This document shows, piece by piece, positions 5,375 to 12,728 of a stretch of 12,801 nt of DNA. Under the pieces are notes generated by a model. That model made no database searches, had not been told where the DNA came from, and was given only the letters and a program-made list of their open reading frames with translations. The position numbers and the translations under genes are program-made. The stretch comes from Hyphomicrobiales bacterium (GTDB lineage: Bacteria > Pseudomonadota > Alphaproteobacteria > Rhizobiales > Beijerinckiaceae): NCBI GenBank assembly GCA_900299065.1, contig OMIJ01000088.1, positions 1-12,801 of the forward strand, in the 5' to 3' direction. Every line of letters starts with the position of its first letter. Position 1 is the first letter of the stretch.

Positions 5375-7492
5375 TTGACAGCGGAGCAGACATTGGCTGA
5401 CGGGGTTTTGACATCGGGAACTTCAAGGGGCTTAGGGCTGACAAAATCGCTTGTCCTGCCGATCACCTTGCTTGCCCTGATCTTGCTGATGGTGGTGCCT
5501 GTACGCCCCTTCCTGCTCGATATCTTTTTTACGCTGAACATTGTGATTGGCCTGGTCATTCTGATGGTGAGCCTGAATACGTTTCGGCCGCTCGAATTCT
5601 CCGCCTTCCCGACTGTTTTGCTGTTTGCCACAATCATGCGCCTGTCGCTGAACGTAGCCTCGACACGTGTTGTGCTCGCCAATGGACATGGTGGTACGGA
5701 TTCGGCAGGCCAAGTGATCAAGGCTTTTGGTGAATTCATCACTGCGGGTAATTTTGCCATTGGCATGCTGGTATTTTTCGTTCTCGTCGTGATCAATCTG
5801 ATCGTGATCGTCAAAGGTACGGGCCGCGTTTCGGAAGTTTCGGCACGCTTTACTCTTGATGCCATGCCCGGCAAACAAATGGCCATTGATGCCGAACTCA
5901 ATGCGGGATTGCTGACACCTGAGGAAGGCAAGAAACGCCGCGAGGAAGTTACCCGCGAATCCGATTTCTACGGTTCAATGGATGGCGCGACAAAATTCGT
6001 CAAAGGCGATGCGATCGCGGGTCTGCTCATTCTCGCAATCAATATCATTGGCGGCCTCATTCTGGGTGTCGCCTTTCACGGTTTGAGCCTGGAACAAGCT
6101 GCCAAGGTTTATGTCACTCTGGCCATTGGCGATGGTCTGGTGGCGCAGATTCCCTCGCTGCTTCTCTCTCTTGCAACAGCTGTGATCGTCACACGCGATT
6201 CATCGGGCCATGATTTGGGTGACCTCGTGATTGGCCAATTGGGTCTGCGCCGCGCCTGGTGGCCGGCAGCGGGCATTTTGTTGCTGTTTGGTCTTGTTCC
6301 CGGCATGCCCTCCTTATTATTTCTGACGGCGGCGGGGATATCTGCCTTTATCGCATGGAAAGGCACCGAGATTGGTGGCTCACAAGAAACCAATGGCGAT
6401 GCCAAGAGCGAAGGCGAAGGTGGCGAGAACGAGCAGATCGAAAATAAGGACGGCCCGCTCTCCATTGAGGATGTGTCCAATCAGGCGCCCTTGATGATGG
6501 AAGTGGGCTATGGCCTCATTCCTTTGATCGATGACAAGAAGGAAAGCTCGCTTGTTACGCGCATCACAGGTATTCGCAAACAAACATCGCGCGATTTTGG
6601 CTTTGTTATTCCCCCTATTCGCATACGTGATAATCTGTCCCTGCCCCCAGATGGCTATCGCATCACAATTGGCGGGGTGATTGTCGCTGATGATCGCGTG
6701 ATGGTGGACAAGGTTCTTGCCATTCGTGGCGAGAATTCCAATGTGGCTTTGAATGGCCAAGCCGTTAAGGATCCCACGTTTGGCATTGATGCCGTATGGA
6801 TTGAACCGCAAGAGCGTTTCCGCGCACAAGCTGCTCATTACACGGTTGTTGATCCGGGCACTGTGATTGCCACCAATCTGAACCATCTCTTGCGCCAGCA
6901 TGTCGCAGATCTTTTGGGACAGGATGAAGTCCAGGCACTTCTCGACCATTTGAGCAAGGCTTCGCCCAATCTGGTGAGCGGCCTCATCCCGAAAGTGATT
7001 GCACTGGGCGTTTTGACCCAGGTTCTCAAGGCGATTGTATCTGATCAAATTCCCATCACCGATATGCGCCGCATATTGGAGGCTCTGTCGGGTGCGAAAT
7101 CACGCGAGATTGATGATCTGGTTGATACAGTGCGCATTTCACTGGCCCCAATTATTGTCCAACGCGTGTGTGGCCCCAAGGATGCTCTGCAAGTTGTGAC
7201 GCTGGATCCTTCGCTTGAACAGATCATTATTCAAAATGCCCGTGCAGGCGGCCGCGATTCAGGCATGATTGAACCGGGCCTTGGTCGCAAACTGATTGAA
7301 TCCTTGCAAAAGCAATCACGCGTTTTGGAAGAAAAGAACCAGCCCCTTGTTGTTGTCACCAATCCAGCTCTGCGTCGTGAGCTCTCTGTGCTCGCCCGCC
7401 AGGCTGCGCCTGATGCTCTGGTGCTCAGTTACAAGGAAGTCCCAGAGTCAAAACGTATTAATGTCATCGCCGTCATTGGCGCCTCAGAGTAA
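5375..7492 (+). CDS. flhA: Flagellar type III export gate protein FlhA
   Basis: 705 residues, full length. Residues about 22-330 hold the eight hydrophobic membrane segments; between them lies the FHIPEP-family signature (SARFTLDAMPGKQMAIDAELNAGLL, 156-180) and SMDGATKFVKGDAIAG (201-216), the conserved cytosolic loop implicated in proton-coupled export. An acidic linker (about 340-360, rich in Glu, Gly and Asn) leads to the cytoplasmic domain that forms the nonameric docking ring for chaperone-substrate complexes. No ATG exists near the start. The first TTG at 5375 has GGAG 10 nt upstream; a second TTG at 5393 has GGAG 6 nt upstream and would remove six residues. The choice is uncertain and does not affect the fold. 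First gene of flhA-flhF-flhG-fliA. Confidence 0.97.
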   Translation: MTAEQTLADGVLTSGTSRGLGLTKSLVLPITLLALILLMVVPVRPFLLDIFFTLNIVIGLVILMVSLNTFRPLEFSAFPTVLLFATIMRLSLNVASTRVVLANGHGGTDSAGQVIKAFGEFITAGNFAIGMLVFFVLVVINLIVIVKGTGRVSEVSARFTLDAMPGKQMAIDAELNAGLLTPEEGKKRREEVTRESDFYGSMDGATKFVKGDAIAGLLILAINIIGGLILGVAFHGLSLEQAAKVYVTLAIGDGLVAQIPSLLLSLATAVIVTRDSSGHDLGDLVIGQLGLRRAWWPAAGILLLFGLVPGMPSLLFLTAAGISAFIAWKGTEIGGSQETNGDAKSEGEGGENEQIENKDGPLSIEDVSNQAPLMMEVGYGLIPLIDDKKESSLVTRITGIRKQTSRDFGFVIPPIRIRDNLSLPPDGYRITIGGVIVADDRVMVDKVLAIRGENSNVALNGQAVKDPTFGIDAVWIEPQERFRAQAAHYTVVDPGTVIATNLNHLLRQHVADLLGQDEVQALLDHLSKASPNLVSGLIPKVIALGVLTQVLKAIVSDQIPITDMRRILEALSGAKSREIDDLVDTVRISLAPIIVQRVCGPKDALQVVTLDPSLEQIIIQNARAGGRDSGMIEPGLGRKLIESLQKQSRVLEEKNQPLVVVTNPALRRELSVLARQAAPDALVLSYKEVPESKRINVIAVIGASE

Positions 7493-7504
7493 CGGAAGAC
7501 GATC

Positions 7505-8683
7505 ATGCTGCAACGCGTAAAAGTTTTTGGAAGCGACAGTGCAGAAGCTATGGCCAAGATCCAGCGCGAACTGGGGGATGATGCCTGCATCATTTCAACC
7601 CATCAAGTCCATGGCGGCATTGAGATGATCGCAAGTCGCCTCGAGGCCGAAGCCGAAACTCTCTATGATCGCAGAGGCAGTGTGAAACCTGTTCCTGAGC
7701 CTTTGAACCAGGAAAATGATTTTGCCCAGCAGTTGAAAAAAGCAGCAGCAAGCTCGGAGTCCAGATTGCGCTCTGTGCCGCCGCTTCGCCCGGTCGCTCC
7801 CCAAAGCCGCCCCGCCAATGCGACCGTCTCGCTCGATGAGAGCCGCCTCAAACAATTGGAAGAGTCGATTGGTCAGATCAAATCCATGCTGGCAACCGAG
7901 ACAATGACCAATAGTCTGCGCAGTGTGGGGGCCTCGGCTGAATTGATCTCGATCTTTCTGGCACAATCAGGCGCCGTGAAAGGCCCCGATACGGATCGCC
8001 AATTTGGTACATTTCTGGCGCGCCGTCTTGCTCACAAGGGCGATATCGATCTTGTTTCTGCACCACGCATTATCGTCACTCTGGGCCCGTCAGGAGCAGG
8101 CAAGACCACGGTCCTTTCGCAATTGGCTGCGCAATATCGTCTCAAAGATCCTCATGCGCGTCTAACCTTTTTGAACACGGATACCAAACGCATTGGTGCT
8201 GGCGATCAATTGCGCGCCTATGGCCGTATTCTTGATGTGCCCGTTGCAACAGCCAATCGCCCTGCTGATGTCGCGGAATTCTGCGAGAGCGCTGATCACA
8301 ACATTAGCGTCTTTATTGATATGCCAAGCGATCCGGAAGATGCGAGTGCTTTGTTAGCAGAGATCGAGGCGGCAGCCAGCACCCGAACAAAGCTCAGCCG
8401 GATTGGTATTGTGGCCTCGAATTTTTCGGCTGAAGCGATTGAGGACATGCTGGATCGCTATCCTCACCTTGATAGTATTGTACTCACAAAGCTCAATGAA
8501 ACAGGTATTACCCTGCGCTCCTTGTGTCAGCTGAGCCTGAGAGAAAAGACTATTGGTTATCTCGCAAATGATTCTCATCTTACACGCGGGCTGATGGCGC
8601 CCAAATATGAAGATATCGAACTTCTCCTGCGTGGCAGCCTTCAGGGGCCCGCCAAACAGATGCTGCAGCAAGGATCAGCTTGA
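7505..8683 (+). CDS. flhF: SRP-type GTPase FlhF, flagellar placement
   Basis: 392 residues. The N-terminal start MLQRVKVFGSDSAEAMAKIQRELGDDACIIS is the typical FlhF B domain, followed by a charged linker (about 50-125), an N domain and the G domain. G1/P-loop is GPSGAGKTT (194-202); NTDTKRIGAGDQLRAYG (224-240) corresponds to the family's TTDTYRIGAVEQLRTYA; G4 is TKLNE (328-332) for the usual TKLDE. The G3 motif is degenerate: IDMPSDPED (271-279) instead of DTAG or DTVG. FlhF marks the pole and recruits early basal-body proteins, working with FlhG. The ATG lies 12 nt after flhA with GGAAG upstream; its stop overlaps the flhG start. Confidence 0.94.
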   Translation: MLQRVKVFGSDSAEAMAKIQRELGDDACIISTHQVHGGIEMIASRLEAEAETLYDRRGSVKPVPEPLNQENDFAQQLKKAAASSESRLRSVPPLRPVAPQSRPANATVSLDESRLKQLEESIGQIKSMLATETMTNSLRSVGASAELISIFLAQSGAVKGPDTDRQFGTFLARRLAHKGDIDLVSAPRIIVTLGPSGAGKTTVLSQLAAQYRLKDPHARLTFLNTDTKRIGAGDQLRAYGRILDVPVATANRPADVAEFCESADHNISVFIDMPSDPEDASALLAEIEAAASTRTKLSRIGIVASNFSAEAIEDMLDRYPHLDSIVLTKLNETGITLRSLCQLSLREKTIGYLANDSHLTRGLMAPKYEDIELLLRGSLQGPAKQMLQQGSA

Positions 8684-9489
8684 TGAGCAATGGATATGCG
8701 ATCGCCGTCACCAGCGGTAAGGGCGGCGTGGGCAAATCAAATCTGTCAGTGAATCTCGCTCTGGCCTTGCAAAGGCAGGGCAAGAAGGTCGCTTTATTCG
8801 ATGCCGATCTTTCACTGGCCAATGCGCATATTCTCATGGGCATTACACCGGATAAAACGATTGTCGACCTTCTCGATAATAAAGGCGAAATTGAAGATAT
8901 CTGCATGGACGGCCCTATGGGGGTCAAGCTGATCTCGGGTGGCAGTGGATTGAATGCTACCATGAATTTGTCGGCAGATTCGCGCAAAACTATCATCACA
9001 AAATTTCGCACTTTCAGCAGCCAGATCGATTATCTGGTGGTCGATACAGCTGCGGGCATTGATGATAATGTGGCAGACTTTGTCTATGCCTGTAACCGCG
9101 TGCTGGTGATGGTGGTGGGCGAGCCCTCAGCCTTTATCGATGCTTACGCAACCATCAAAGTGCTCAGTCAAAATGATCGCATTCGACATTTTGATATTGT
9201 GATCAATCGTGCCCGCAATGAGAAACACGGGCAGGATGTGTTTAATCGTTTCAAAACGATTGTTGATCGCTTCCTGACCACTCACCTCTATCACGTTGCA
9301 ACCATACCCGAAGACAATCACTTTCATATTGGCGCTGGCAAATGCCAACCTATTCTTCTTTCAGCGCCATCCTCAAAAGGCGCCAAAGCCATTGAAGCTT
9401 TGGCGGCCAATATCACCGGATCGAACGCAAGCCCGCTCAATGAGGGTGACGCAAGCTTCTTTCCCCGTCATCAGGATTTCAAGGCATGA
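8683..9489 (+). CDS. flhG: MinD/ParA-type ATPase FlhG (FleN), flagellar number control
   Basis: 268 residues. The ATG at 8683 overlaps the flhF stop by one base (TGATG), with AAGGA 8 nt upstream. Deviant Walker A SGKGGVGKS (11-19, signature Lys13 and Lys18), ALFDADLSLANAHILMG, and DYLVVDTAAGIDD are hallmarks of the FlhG/FleN/YlxH family. FlhG limits flagellar number by stimulating FlhF GTPase and, in gammaproteobacteria, by restraining the FleQ activator. This protein starts directly with the ATPase fold: the N-terminal DQAxxLR motif that contacts FlhF in Bacillus-type FlhG is absent, as it is in FleN-type proteins. The C-terminal tail (after about 245) is not clearly an amphipathic membrane helix. 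Confidence 0.94.
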   Translation: MSNGYAIAVTSGKGGVGKSNLSVNLALALQRQGKKVALFDADLSLANAHILMGITPDKTIVDLLDNKGEIEDICMDGPMGVKLISGGSGLNATMNLSADSRKTIITKFRTFSSQIDYLVVDTAAGIDDNVADFVYACNRVLVMVVGEPSAFIDAYATIKVLSQNDRIRHFDIVINRARNEKHGQDVFNRFKTIVDRFLTTHLYHVATIPEDNHFHIGAGKCQPILLSAPSSKGAKAIEALAANITGSNASPLNEGDASFFPRHQDFKA

Positions 9490-10211
9490 ACCACATGACA
9501 AGCGCAACGGCCTACGCCAAGGTCCAGAACGATCCGCAAGAAATTGCTGAACGTGTTCGCAGCCATATGCCCCTCGTCCATAAAATTGCCTGGCACATCC
9601 ATGGCAGTGCCCGCAATGTGTTTGAGATCGAGGATCTCACGCAGATTGGCATGGTTGCCCTGGTTGAAGCCGCGCAGAGATTTCAGCCGCAGGGAGAAGC
9701 CAGCTTCACGGGTTATGCGATGGTGCGTATTCGTGGCAGCCTGACAGATCATTTGCGCAAAAATCTGACCTTGACGCGCCTTGGCGTGCAGCGTCGCAAT
9801 CAGATTGTAGAGGCTGAAAAGCTGATCCAGTCAGAAGGCGGCGATCCTAAAAATCTCGATCTGGTGGCTCAGAAGCTCTCCATAACTGTGGCGGAATTGC
9901 AATCATGGAAAGATCATGCCAGCGCGACACAGAATAAATCGCTGGATGAAATCTATGACGATCATTCGGTGTGGTTTGCAGATAAAGGCGACAGTCCCGA
10001 AGGCATTTTAATGTCGCATGAAATGCGGCAGGCCCTGGCCAAGAATTTACGCAAGCTCAAAGAGCGTGAAGCACTCGTGTTGCAACTCTATTTCGTCGAA
10101 GAATTGAATCTGGAAGAAATCGGCGAAGTGCTCTCGCTCACGGTTGGACGCGTCTCGCAGATCAAAAAAGCGGCGCTGTCGCAATTGCGTGAATGGATGC
10201 AGGATGATTAA
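9486..10211 (+). CDS. fliA: Flagellar sigma factor sigma-28 (FliA)
   Basis: 241 residues, same length as known FliA. It has sigma region 2 (LVHKIAWHIHGSARNVFEIEDLTQIGMVALVEAAQRF and FTGYAMVRIRGSLTDHLRKN, about 30-97), region 3 (about 100-150) and region 4 (LKEREALVLQLYFVEELNLEEIGEVLSLTVGRVSQIKKAALSQLRE, about 191-237). It directs RNA polymerase to late flagellar genes and is held in check by FlgM, encoded in the divergent operon. The ATG at 9486 overlaps the flhG stop (ATGA), with AGGA 9 nt upstream; an ATG three codons later is also possible. It closes the flhA operon. I found no convincing sigma-28 promoter in this window, so its targets lie elsewhere. Confidence 0.95.
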   Translation: MNHMTSATAYAKVQNDPQEIAERVRSHMPLVHKIAWHIHGSARNVFEIEDLTQIGMVALVEAAQRFQPQGEASFTGYAMVRIRGSLTDHLRKNLTLTRLGVQRRNQIVEAEKLIQSEGGDPKNLDLVAQKLSITVAELQSWKDHASATQNKSLDEIYDDHSVWFADKGDSPEGILMSHEMRQALAKNLRKLKEREALVLQLYFVEELNLEEIGEVLSLTVGRVSQIKKAALSQLREWMQDD

Positions 10212-10219
10212 ACCGGTTC

Positions 10220-10237
10220 GCGGGCGAAGTCGTCCGC
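10220..10237 (+). terminator. Weak hairpin after fliA
   Basis: GCGGGC and GTCCGC can pair (one G-U) with a GAAGUC loop, 9 nt after the fliA stop. No T-run follows (next bases are CTGAGCTATCGC), so intrinsic termination is doubtful. The remaining intergenic DNA up to 10377 is AT-rich and holds the CpxR-like box. Confidence 0.3.
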
Positions 10238-10288
10238 CTGAGCTATCGCAAAAAATACATAACCCATTGATTTATATGAAGTTTTAAT

Positions 10289-10305
10289 CTTTACAAAACT
10301 TTACA
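10289..10305. promoter_or_regulatory. Tandem CpxR-type box (GTAAA-N5-GTAAA)
   Basis: CTTTACA-AAA-CTTTACA on the + strand reads on the - strand as GTAAAGTTTTGTAAA, an exact match to the known CpxR site GTAAA-N5-GTAAA. The half-sites repeat every 10 bp, one helical turn, as expected for an OmpR-family dimer binding head to tail. It lies 73 bp before the HxxM-rich gene, whose neighbour encodes a CpxR-like regulator. Binding by that regulator is inferred. Confidence 0.65.
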
Positions 10306-10329
10306 TTCCAGACAAAGACGAGCAATAGT
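10300..10329 (+). promoter_or_regulatory. Possible sigma-70-type promoter of the HxxM gene
   Basis: TTTACA (10300-10305) is one base from TTGACA; 18 bp later comes AATAGT (10324-10329), a 4/6 match to TATAAT. The -35 would overlap the second half of the CpxR-like box, an arrangement seen at activated promoters. AATAGT is also one arm of a 6-bp inverted repeat (10324-10329 with ACTATT at 10335-10340). The match is weak. Confidence 0.3.
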
Positions 10330-10377
10330 CGCCCACTATTCTACTCTCATCGGCACAGCAGCCGAAGAGGAGTTAAC

Positions 10378-10878
10378 ATGGAACAGACGAAGCAAACCCC
10401 CCAGAAGACCAAGACCAGCACTCGCAAGTGGATTGTTGCAGGTGGACTGGTGGCCTCGCTCGCTCTCATTGGTATTGTTGGCGCCAAAGCTCTCGAACAC
10501 GAAATGAGCAAGAATGGCATGGGTGGCCAGGGCATGGGTGGCCATAGCATGGGCCAACAAGGCGCGGAACATAAGGGCTCAGAGCATCAGGGCATGGGAT
10601 CTTCCGAACATGGCGGCAAAATGACTGGCGGCCATGGTCAGATGCAGCAAGGCCAGATGCAGAAAATGATGCAGGGCATGGAGAATGGAGATCATTCAGC
10701 CAAGCACGAGCAAATGCAGGCTCGAATGTCCGAGCGCATGCAGAGCATGCAGGGCAAAATGGGTGGCAATCATGAAGGCATGGGTGACCACAAGCAGATG
10801 AAGAATGGCGATCAGGAAGAGGACCATTCCAAGCATGGCGCACCAAAGGCTGAGACAAGTCCGGACAAGAAGAACTGA
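10378..10878 (+). CDS. Membrane-anchored His/Met-rich protein with HxxM motifs, putative metal binder
   Basis: 166 residues; I do not recognise a named family. Residues 1-17 are basic and polar (TRK before the helix) and 18-38 form one membrane helix, so the remaining 128 residues should be periplasmic, anchored or released. That part is low-complexity, rich in Gly, Gln, Met, His and Lys, with 12 His, 18 Met and no Cys. It carries five HxxM motifs (His70-Met73, His86-Met89, His110-Met113, His132-Met135, His138-Met141) and one MxxH (Met53-His56). HxxM/MxxH are the Ag(I)/Cu(I) ligands of SilE, so metal binding is plausible but inferred. The ATG has GAGGAG 6 nt upstream. A CpxR-type box lies upstream and a CpxRA-like system follows, suggesting a Spy/CpxP-like role by position; no LTxxQ motif is present. 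Confidence 0.85.
   Translation: MEQTKQTPQKTKTSTRKWIVAGGLVASLALIGIVGAKALEHEMSKNGMGGQGMGGHSMGQQGAEHKGSEHQGMGSSEHGGKMTGGHGQMQQGQMQKMMQGMENGDHSAKHEQMQARMSERMQSMQGKMGGNHEGMGDHKQMKNGDQEEDHSKHGAPKAETSPDKKN
10516..10544 (+). repeat. Two-copy 15-bp tandem repeat within the HxxM gene
   Basis: GGCATGGGTGGCCA occurs at 10516-10529 and again at 10531-10544, period 15, encoding GMGGQ-GMGGH. It shows how the Gly/Met-rich segment probably grew by slippage or duplication in frame. Confidence 0.75.
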
Positions 10879-10916
10879 TTGATTTAATCTTCAGGTTCTT
10901 TTGATGCCGCGATGAA

Positions 10917-10958
10917 AAAGCAACAGAGTCAGGAAAACCCCTGGCTCTGTTGTGCTTT
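10917..10958. terminator. Strong, possibly bidirectional hairpin terminator
   Basis: AACAGAGTCAGG (10922-10933) pairs with CCTGGCTCTGTT (10940-10951), 12 bp with one G-U, loop AAAACC. AAAGC and GCTTT extend the stem across a 2-nt bulge. It follows the HxxM gene by about 40 nt. On the + strand the tail is T-poor; on the - strand the stem is followed by GCTTTTTC, a better terminator. It separates the HxxM gene from the two-component genes. Confidence 0.7.
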
Positions 10959-10997
10959 GGGCTACCCTGGGGCATCCAATCGGGTTAATTTGATCCC

Positions 10998-11684
10998 ATG
11001 ACAATGTCGATCCTGTATATTGAAGATGATCCGCGATTGGGCGATATGGTGCAGACCTATCTTGGCAATTCCGGTCTTGAGGTGACGATCGCCAAAAATG
11101 GCGCGAGCGGTTTGGGTATGCTTAAAAAGCAGGATTTTGATTTGCTCTTGCTTGATCTGACCCTGCCGGACATGGATGGGCTCGATCTGTGCCGGAGTTT
11201 GCGCGAGACATCCGATCTGCCCATTCTTATGCTTACGGCGCGCGGCGAGCCGATGGATCGGATCATCGGGCTTGAATTAGGTGCGGACGATTATTTGCCC
11301 AAGCCATTCGAGCCACGCGAATTGCTGGCGCGTGTACGCGCCCTCATGCGCCGCAGAGAACCGGCCTCACGCAGCACTATTTTGCATTTTGGTCAGCTTG
11401 ACATTGATCTTGATGCGCATCAGGCCCGCTTGAAGGGCAAGCCATGCCAGCTCACCTCCCATCAATTCAATATTCTGGTGACATTGGCGCAAAAGGCGGG
11501 TCGCGTGCTCTCTCGTGAAACGCTGATGGATCTGGTCAAAAATGACAAGCTCGATCCTTTTGATCGCTCCATTGATGTGCATATCTCGCGTATCCGCTCG
11601 GCGATTGAAGATGATCCCAAACATCCCACGCGCCTCATCACTGTGCGCGGCTCGGGTTATGTTTTCGCCAAAACTCAGGATTGA
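10998..11684 (+). CDS. CpxR-like OmpR-family response regulator
   Basis: 228 residues. The receiver domain (about 3-118) has the acidic pair Asp10-Asp11, phospho-acceptor Asp53 (LLLLDLTLPDMDG), Thr80 and Lys102; MLTARGEPMDRIIGLELGADDYLPKPFEPRELLARVRALMRR follows the CpxR pattern closely. The C-terminal winged helix (about 128-225) has LTSHQFNILVTLAQKAGRVLSRETLM and the recognition region PFDRSIDVHISRIRSAI, near CpxR's PFDRAIDMHISNLRRKL, then TVRGSGYVF. It is a cytosolic DNA-binding regulator paired with the kinase that starts 10 nt later. ATG at 10998 has no clear ribosome site; an ATG two codons on (11004) would give a more usual receiver N-terminus. Orthology to CpxR is inferred; other OmpR-family members are close. 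Confidence 0.93.
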   Translation: MTMSILYIEDDPRLGDMVQTYLGNSGLEVTIAKNGASGLGMLKKQDFDLLLLDLTLPDMDGLDLCRSLRETSDLPILMLTARGEPMDRIIGLELGADDYLPKPFEPRELLARVRALMRRREPASRSTILHFGQLDIDLDAHQARLKGKPCQLTSHQFNILVTLAQKAGRVLSRETLMDLVKNDKLDPFDRSIDVHISRIRSAIEDDPKHPTRLITVRGSGYVFAKTQD

Positions 11685-11694
11685 TGGATAGGAC

Positions 11695-12728
11695 ATGAAA
11701 CGGCTCTATCAGTCCATTTATGTCATCTTGCTGATCAGCCTGATTGCCACAGTCGTATCAGTTGTCGCCTTCTTTCAAATGTTTCCAGATATGGGGCCGA
11801 TGGGAGCGCGTGGACGTGATATTGAGCAAATCTCTCCTTCATTGCTGGCGCAACTCTCGAGCGCCCAACAAAATGAAATGCGCTTGCGGCAGTCTTTGCA
11901 GGAAATCGGAGAAGAGCTCAATGCAGATGTGAGTCTGTTTGATGCCAATGGGCGTCGGCTTGCTGACTCTGGGCCGGCCCTGTCACTTGTCCAGCCCAAT
12001 GGTGTCGAGCATATGCAAGGTTCATCTTTTGGCCGCACACGTATTTTTAAGCTGCCAGACAATCGCAGTCTTGTTGTGCGTTATGATCCGCATGGCGGCA
12101 ATACAGCCATGCGATTTGGCTTCATCCTGCTTGGCATTGCAGCACTCATTGCCTTTATTTCTTATCCACTGATACGCGGATTAACGAGGCGTATTGAGCG
12201 ATTGCAGCTTGGCGTTGAAACATTAGGCGAGGGAAATTTGGCCACGCGTATTGTGGTCGAGGGAGACGATGAAGTCGCACAATTGGCGATAAGTTTTAAT
12301 AAAGCAGCGGAACGGATTCAGGCGCTCGTCACATCGCAGCGCCTCTTATTGGCCAATACATCGCATGAATTGCGCACACCTCTGTCTCGCCTGCGTCTGG
12401 CTCTGACTTTGTTTGAGGACACAGGCGACGCAAAATATACTCAGGCCATACGCAAGGATCTTATTGAGCTGGAAGAGTTGATTGAAAGCTTGTTGACCAC
12501 AAGCCGTATTGAATCTCTGCAACAGATTGAGGCGCCCGAGACGATCGATCTGCTGGCTTTATGTGCCGAAGAGGCAGCTCATTTCGAAAACGTGAGCCTT
12601 GAGGGCAAAACAATTGAGATAAAAGGCGATGCCAAATTACTGCGGCGCCTAATCCGCAATCTCCTCGACAATGCACATTTGCATGGTCAGCCGCCCGTCA
12701 CATTACATATTCAGCACAGCCCAAACTC
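11695..12728 (+). CDS. CpxA-like sensor histidine kinase, 3'-truncated
   Basis: About 344 genuine residues. TM1 8-27; short periplasmic sensor 28-137, starting with a Met-rich stretch (FQMFPDMGPMGARG) before a helical and then beta part; TM2 about 139-160; HAMP about 160-212; HisKA about 213-275 with phospho-acceptor His224 in NTSHELRTPLSRLRLAL, close to CpxA's VSHELRSPLARLQLAL; ATPase domain begins, with N-box RNLLDNAHLHG (321-331). The G1 and G2 boxes are missing. The reading frame runs on into adapter, so the last 21-22 predicted residues (from CLLYTSPSPRD) are not protein. It would phosphorylate the regulator 10 nt upstream. The periplasmic segment is smaller than a typical PAS sensor of E. 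coli CpxA; the signal is unknown. Confidence 0.92.

Noticed and set aside
5338..5931. 197-codon minus-strand ORF across the flhA start
   Set aside because: It lies antisense to the FlhA membrane region and would start inside flhA with no promoter; composition (Ser/Thr/Arg/Lys-rich) is typical of a shadow of hydrophobic codons.
6380..7048. 222-codon minus-strand ORF antisense to flhA
   Set aside because: flhA is clearly coding over the whole stretch; the antisense frame has no recognisable domain or start signal.
10257..10330. Sigma-28 promoter ahead of the HxxM gene (TGAAGTTT resembling TAAAGTTT)
   Set aside because: No GCCGATAA-like -10 follows at the required distance of about 11 bp.
10466..10975. 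169-codon minus-strand ORF rich in Cys, His and Pro opposite the HxxM gene
   Set aside because: The His/Cys/Pro come from reading Met and Gly codons (ATG, GGC) backwards; it has no ribosome site or family motif and overlaps the terminator hairpin. It is a shadow.
1..12728. CRISPR arrays, tRNA or rRNA genes, insertion sequences, prophage or defence genes
   Set aside because: I looked for regular repeats, cloverleaf-like and transposase-like sequence on both strands and saw none.
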